A DNA stretch of 64,000 nucleotides from an uncultured Alphaproteobacteria bacterium. GTDB taxonomy: Bacteria; Pseudomonadota; Alphaproteobacteria; RF32; CAG-239. Under the pieces are notes generated by a model. It saw nothing but the letters and a program-made list of their open reading frames with translations, ran no database searches and had not been told where the DNA came from. The stretch spans positions 62,001-126,000 of the forward strand of contig CALXPT010000002.1 in the NCBI GenBank assembly GCA_944390355.1. The letters run 5' to 3'. The translations under genes were made by a program, and so were the position numbers. Of the stretch, positions 62,964 to 64,000 are shown in pieces (within the stretch, counting starts at the first letter, position 1; each line of letters starts with the position of its first letter).

Positions 62964-63170
62964 ATGAGTAAAGAACAAGAAATCATGCAGCAGCAATTTC
63001 CCGAACATGCACAGGAAATTGCCGAAAAAAATCTTGAACCAATGGTTGAAGATATCGAGCTACCATGCGGACATATCGTAAAAAATTGTCTGGTTTTGTG
63101 GATGCGTATTAATGGCTGTATGAAGCGTCTCGTTTATGAGATGAATAGCAAAATGGCTTATTGTCTCTAA
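62964..63170 (+). CDS. Unknown 68-residue protein
   Basis: Small ORF with acidic N-terminal half (EQEIMQQQFPEHAQEIAEKN) and a C-terminal half with four cysteines (LPCGHIVKNCLVL, NGCMKR, MAYCL). It has its own TTGACA promoter and a terminator after it, which supports expression. Not recognised. The CGH...C spacing is too short and irregular to call a zinc finger. Confidence 0.5.
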   Translation: MSKEQEIMQQQFPEHAQEIAEKNLEPMVEDIELPCGHIVKNCLVLWMRINGCMKRLVYEMNSKMAYCL

Positions 63171-63196
63171 ACCCAGACGCTTAGTCAAACTCAAAA

Positions 63197-63236
63197 AAAA
63201 CAGGCTCGCTTTCTAATAAAGCCAGCCTGCTTTTTT
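63197..63236. terminator. Terminator between the small gene and proS
   Basis: CAGGCT and AAAGC-type arms (CAGGCTCGCTTT / AAAGCCAGCCTG) with A run before and T run after. Confidence 0.8.
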
Positions 63237-63250
63237 ATGAGAATATGAAA

Positions 63251-64000
63251 TTAATAGCTGCGTGCGTAAATAACGTCCATGGTTGCCGGTTTGCCTGTAA
63301 GCAAGCAAACACCTTCCGTTTCGCTTTGGTCAAACGGAATGCAGCGAATGGTAATTTTCATAGCTTTAAGCAGCTCTTCGCTGTTGGCATCACCGCTCCA
63401 CTTGCCGCGAACAAAAGCCACTTTGCCTTGCTTGCCGTCCTCAATCCAAACGTTGGATTGTTCAAAATACTTTTTGAACTCTTCTGGCGTTTTAATGTCG
63501 GTACGAATGTTGTGAGATAAGCGGTCTTTGGCTTTTTCAAACATTTCTTTTTGAATGTTTTCAAGACGTTCGGCGATGGTGCTGATGAATATATCTTTAG
63601 CTTCAACCTTTTTGCCTTCGGGTGTGCCGAGTTTCAAACGCTCTTTAACCATCACATTAGCCCCTTCCATGTCGCGCATACCGATTTCACAAATAACCGG
63701 TGCGCCTTTTCTTGTCCATTCCCAAAACTTGTCAACGGAAGATTTGTCGCGCTTGTCGATTTTGATGCGGATTTTCTCGGCAAATGGAGCTTTAGTTTTG
63801 AGTTGAGCCGCAATGTCGTTAATATAAGCCATAATGGCGTCGGTATCTTCCGCCTTTTTGATAACCGGAACCAAAACCACTTGGTAGGGGGCGATTTTAG
63901 GAGGCACAACCATACCTTCATCATCGGCATGAGTCATGATAACGCCGCCGATTAAGCGGGTTGAAACACCCCAAGAGGTTGTGTAAGCAAATTCAGATTC
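63251..64000 (-). CDS. proS: Prolyl-tRNA synthetase, type 3 (archaeal/eukaryote-like), 5' part cut off
   Basis: Charges tRNA-Pro. The open frame runs off the right edge; 249 C-terminal residues are visible. They include the class II motif 3 region TSWGVSTRLIGGVIMTHADDEGMVVPP, the anticodon-binding domain (APYQVVLVPVIK), and the extra C-terminal zinc-binding-like domain ending VIYARSY, which is found only in archaeal/eukaryote-like ProRS. Several expected zinc cysteines of that domain are replaced (CIPFDQ and GVCLL remain). Most Alphaproteobacteria I know use the bacterial-type enzyme, so this version may be acquired. Confidence 0.92.
   Translation of the reverse strand, partial: ESEFAYTTSWGVSTRLIGGVIMTHADDEGMVVPPKIAPYQVVLVPVIKKAEDTDAIMAYINDIAAQLKTKAPFAEKIRIKIDKRDKSSVDKFWEWTRKGAPVICEIGMRDMEGANVMVKERLKLGTPEGKKVEAKDIFISTIAERLENIQKEMFEKAKDRLSHNIRTDIKTPEEFKKYFEQSNVWIEDGKQGKVAFVRGKWSGDANSEELLKAMKITIRCIPFDQSETEGVCLLTGKPATMDVIYARSY

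Overview
The window is a continuous piece of chromosome from a low-GC, Gram-negative bacterium, most likely a host-associated (gut-type) alphaproteobacterium. Seen directly: an RND pump, BamE, a FadL-type porin and an autotransporter imply an outer membrane. The block bamE / DUF177 / rpmF-plsX-fabH-ihfA-merR and the order hflK-hflC-degQ are gene orders I associate with Alphaproteobacteria. A full-length fermentative AdhE suggests anaerobic life. The exact lineage is inference; I would look first among the gut RF32/Rhodospirillales-like clades.

Layout. 0-4.2 kb: RND efflux adaptor (cut by the left edge) and pump. 4.3-5.3 kb: an unknown membrane protein. 5.3-9.6 kb: bamE (minus), DUF177 protein, then rpmF, plsX, fabH, ihfA and a MerR-like regulator. 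9.7-12.8 kb: an unknown helical protein, murQ and an unknown membrane-anchored protein. 12.9-15.4 kb: ygiW-qseB-qseC-like stress protein and two-component system behind a CTTAAG-N5-CTTAAG box. 15.4-18.6 kb: dTDP-rhamnose operon rmlACDB (minus). 18.7-23.1 kb: SIMPL protein and a two-gene ABC exporter. 23.1-27.9 kb: unknown proteins, DUF3137-LemA pair and tRNA-Pro(GGG). 27.9-31.3 kb: adhE and a histidine phosphatase. 47.1-52.1 kb: holC, degQ, hflC, hflK and mrp. 54-57.7 kb: an Aas-like acyltransferase/ligase and a FadL-like porin. 58-61.9 kb: a cyclophilin and a three-gene set made of an ATP-grasp ligase, a 7TM inactive-transglutaminase protein and a RimB-like retropepsin. The window ends in a type-3 prolyl-tRNA synthetase, cut by the right edge.

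The most unusual region is 31.3-58.0 kb. A gene for a secreted cysteine-rich protein occurs three times (minus, plus, minus), each copy carrying the same roughly 125-bp promoter cassette that begins exactly at the T-tract of the preceding gene's terminator. Two of the copies are each followed by a gene for a secreted protein with a DUF1566/C-type-lectin-like tail, and an orphan fragment of such a tail lies at 57.8 kb behind a fourth terminator. The two complete pairs face outward as inverted repeats around 12 kb that encode a giant (about 2,950-residue) autotransporter with an N-terminal ankyrin segment, a repetitive solenoid-like protein, a small unknown protein and a VanX-type dipeptidase. 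I interpret this as a lineage-specific surface-protein island with a mobile or recombining expression cassette; whether the segment inverts, or the tails are diversified by a retroelement elsewhere, cannot be settled here.

A second pattern: at least six otherwise unrecognised genes, and the VanX-like gene, share a TTGACA promoter followed by an A/T-rich leader with no Shine-Dalgarno sequence, while housekeeping genes in the window mostly have good GGAG-type sites.
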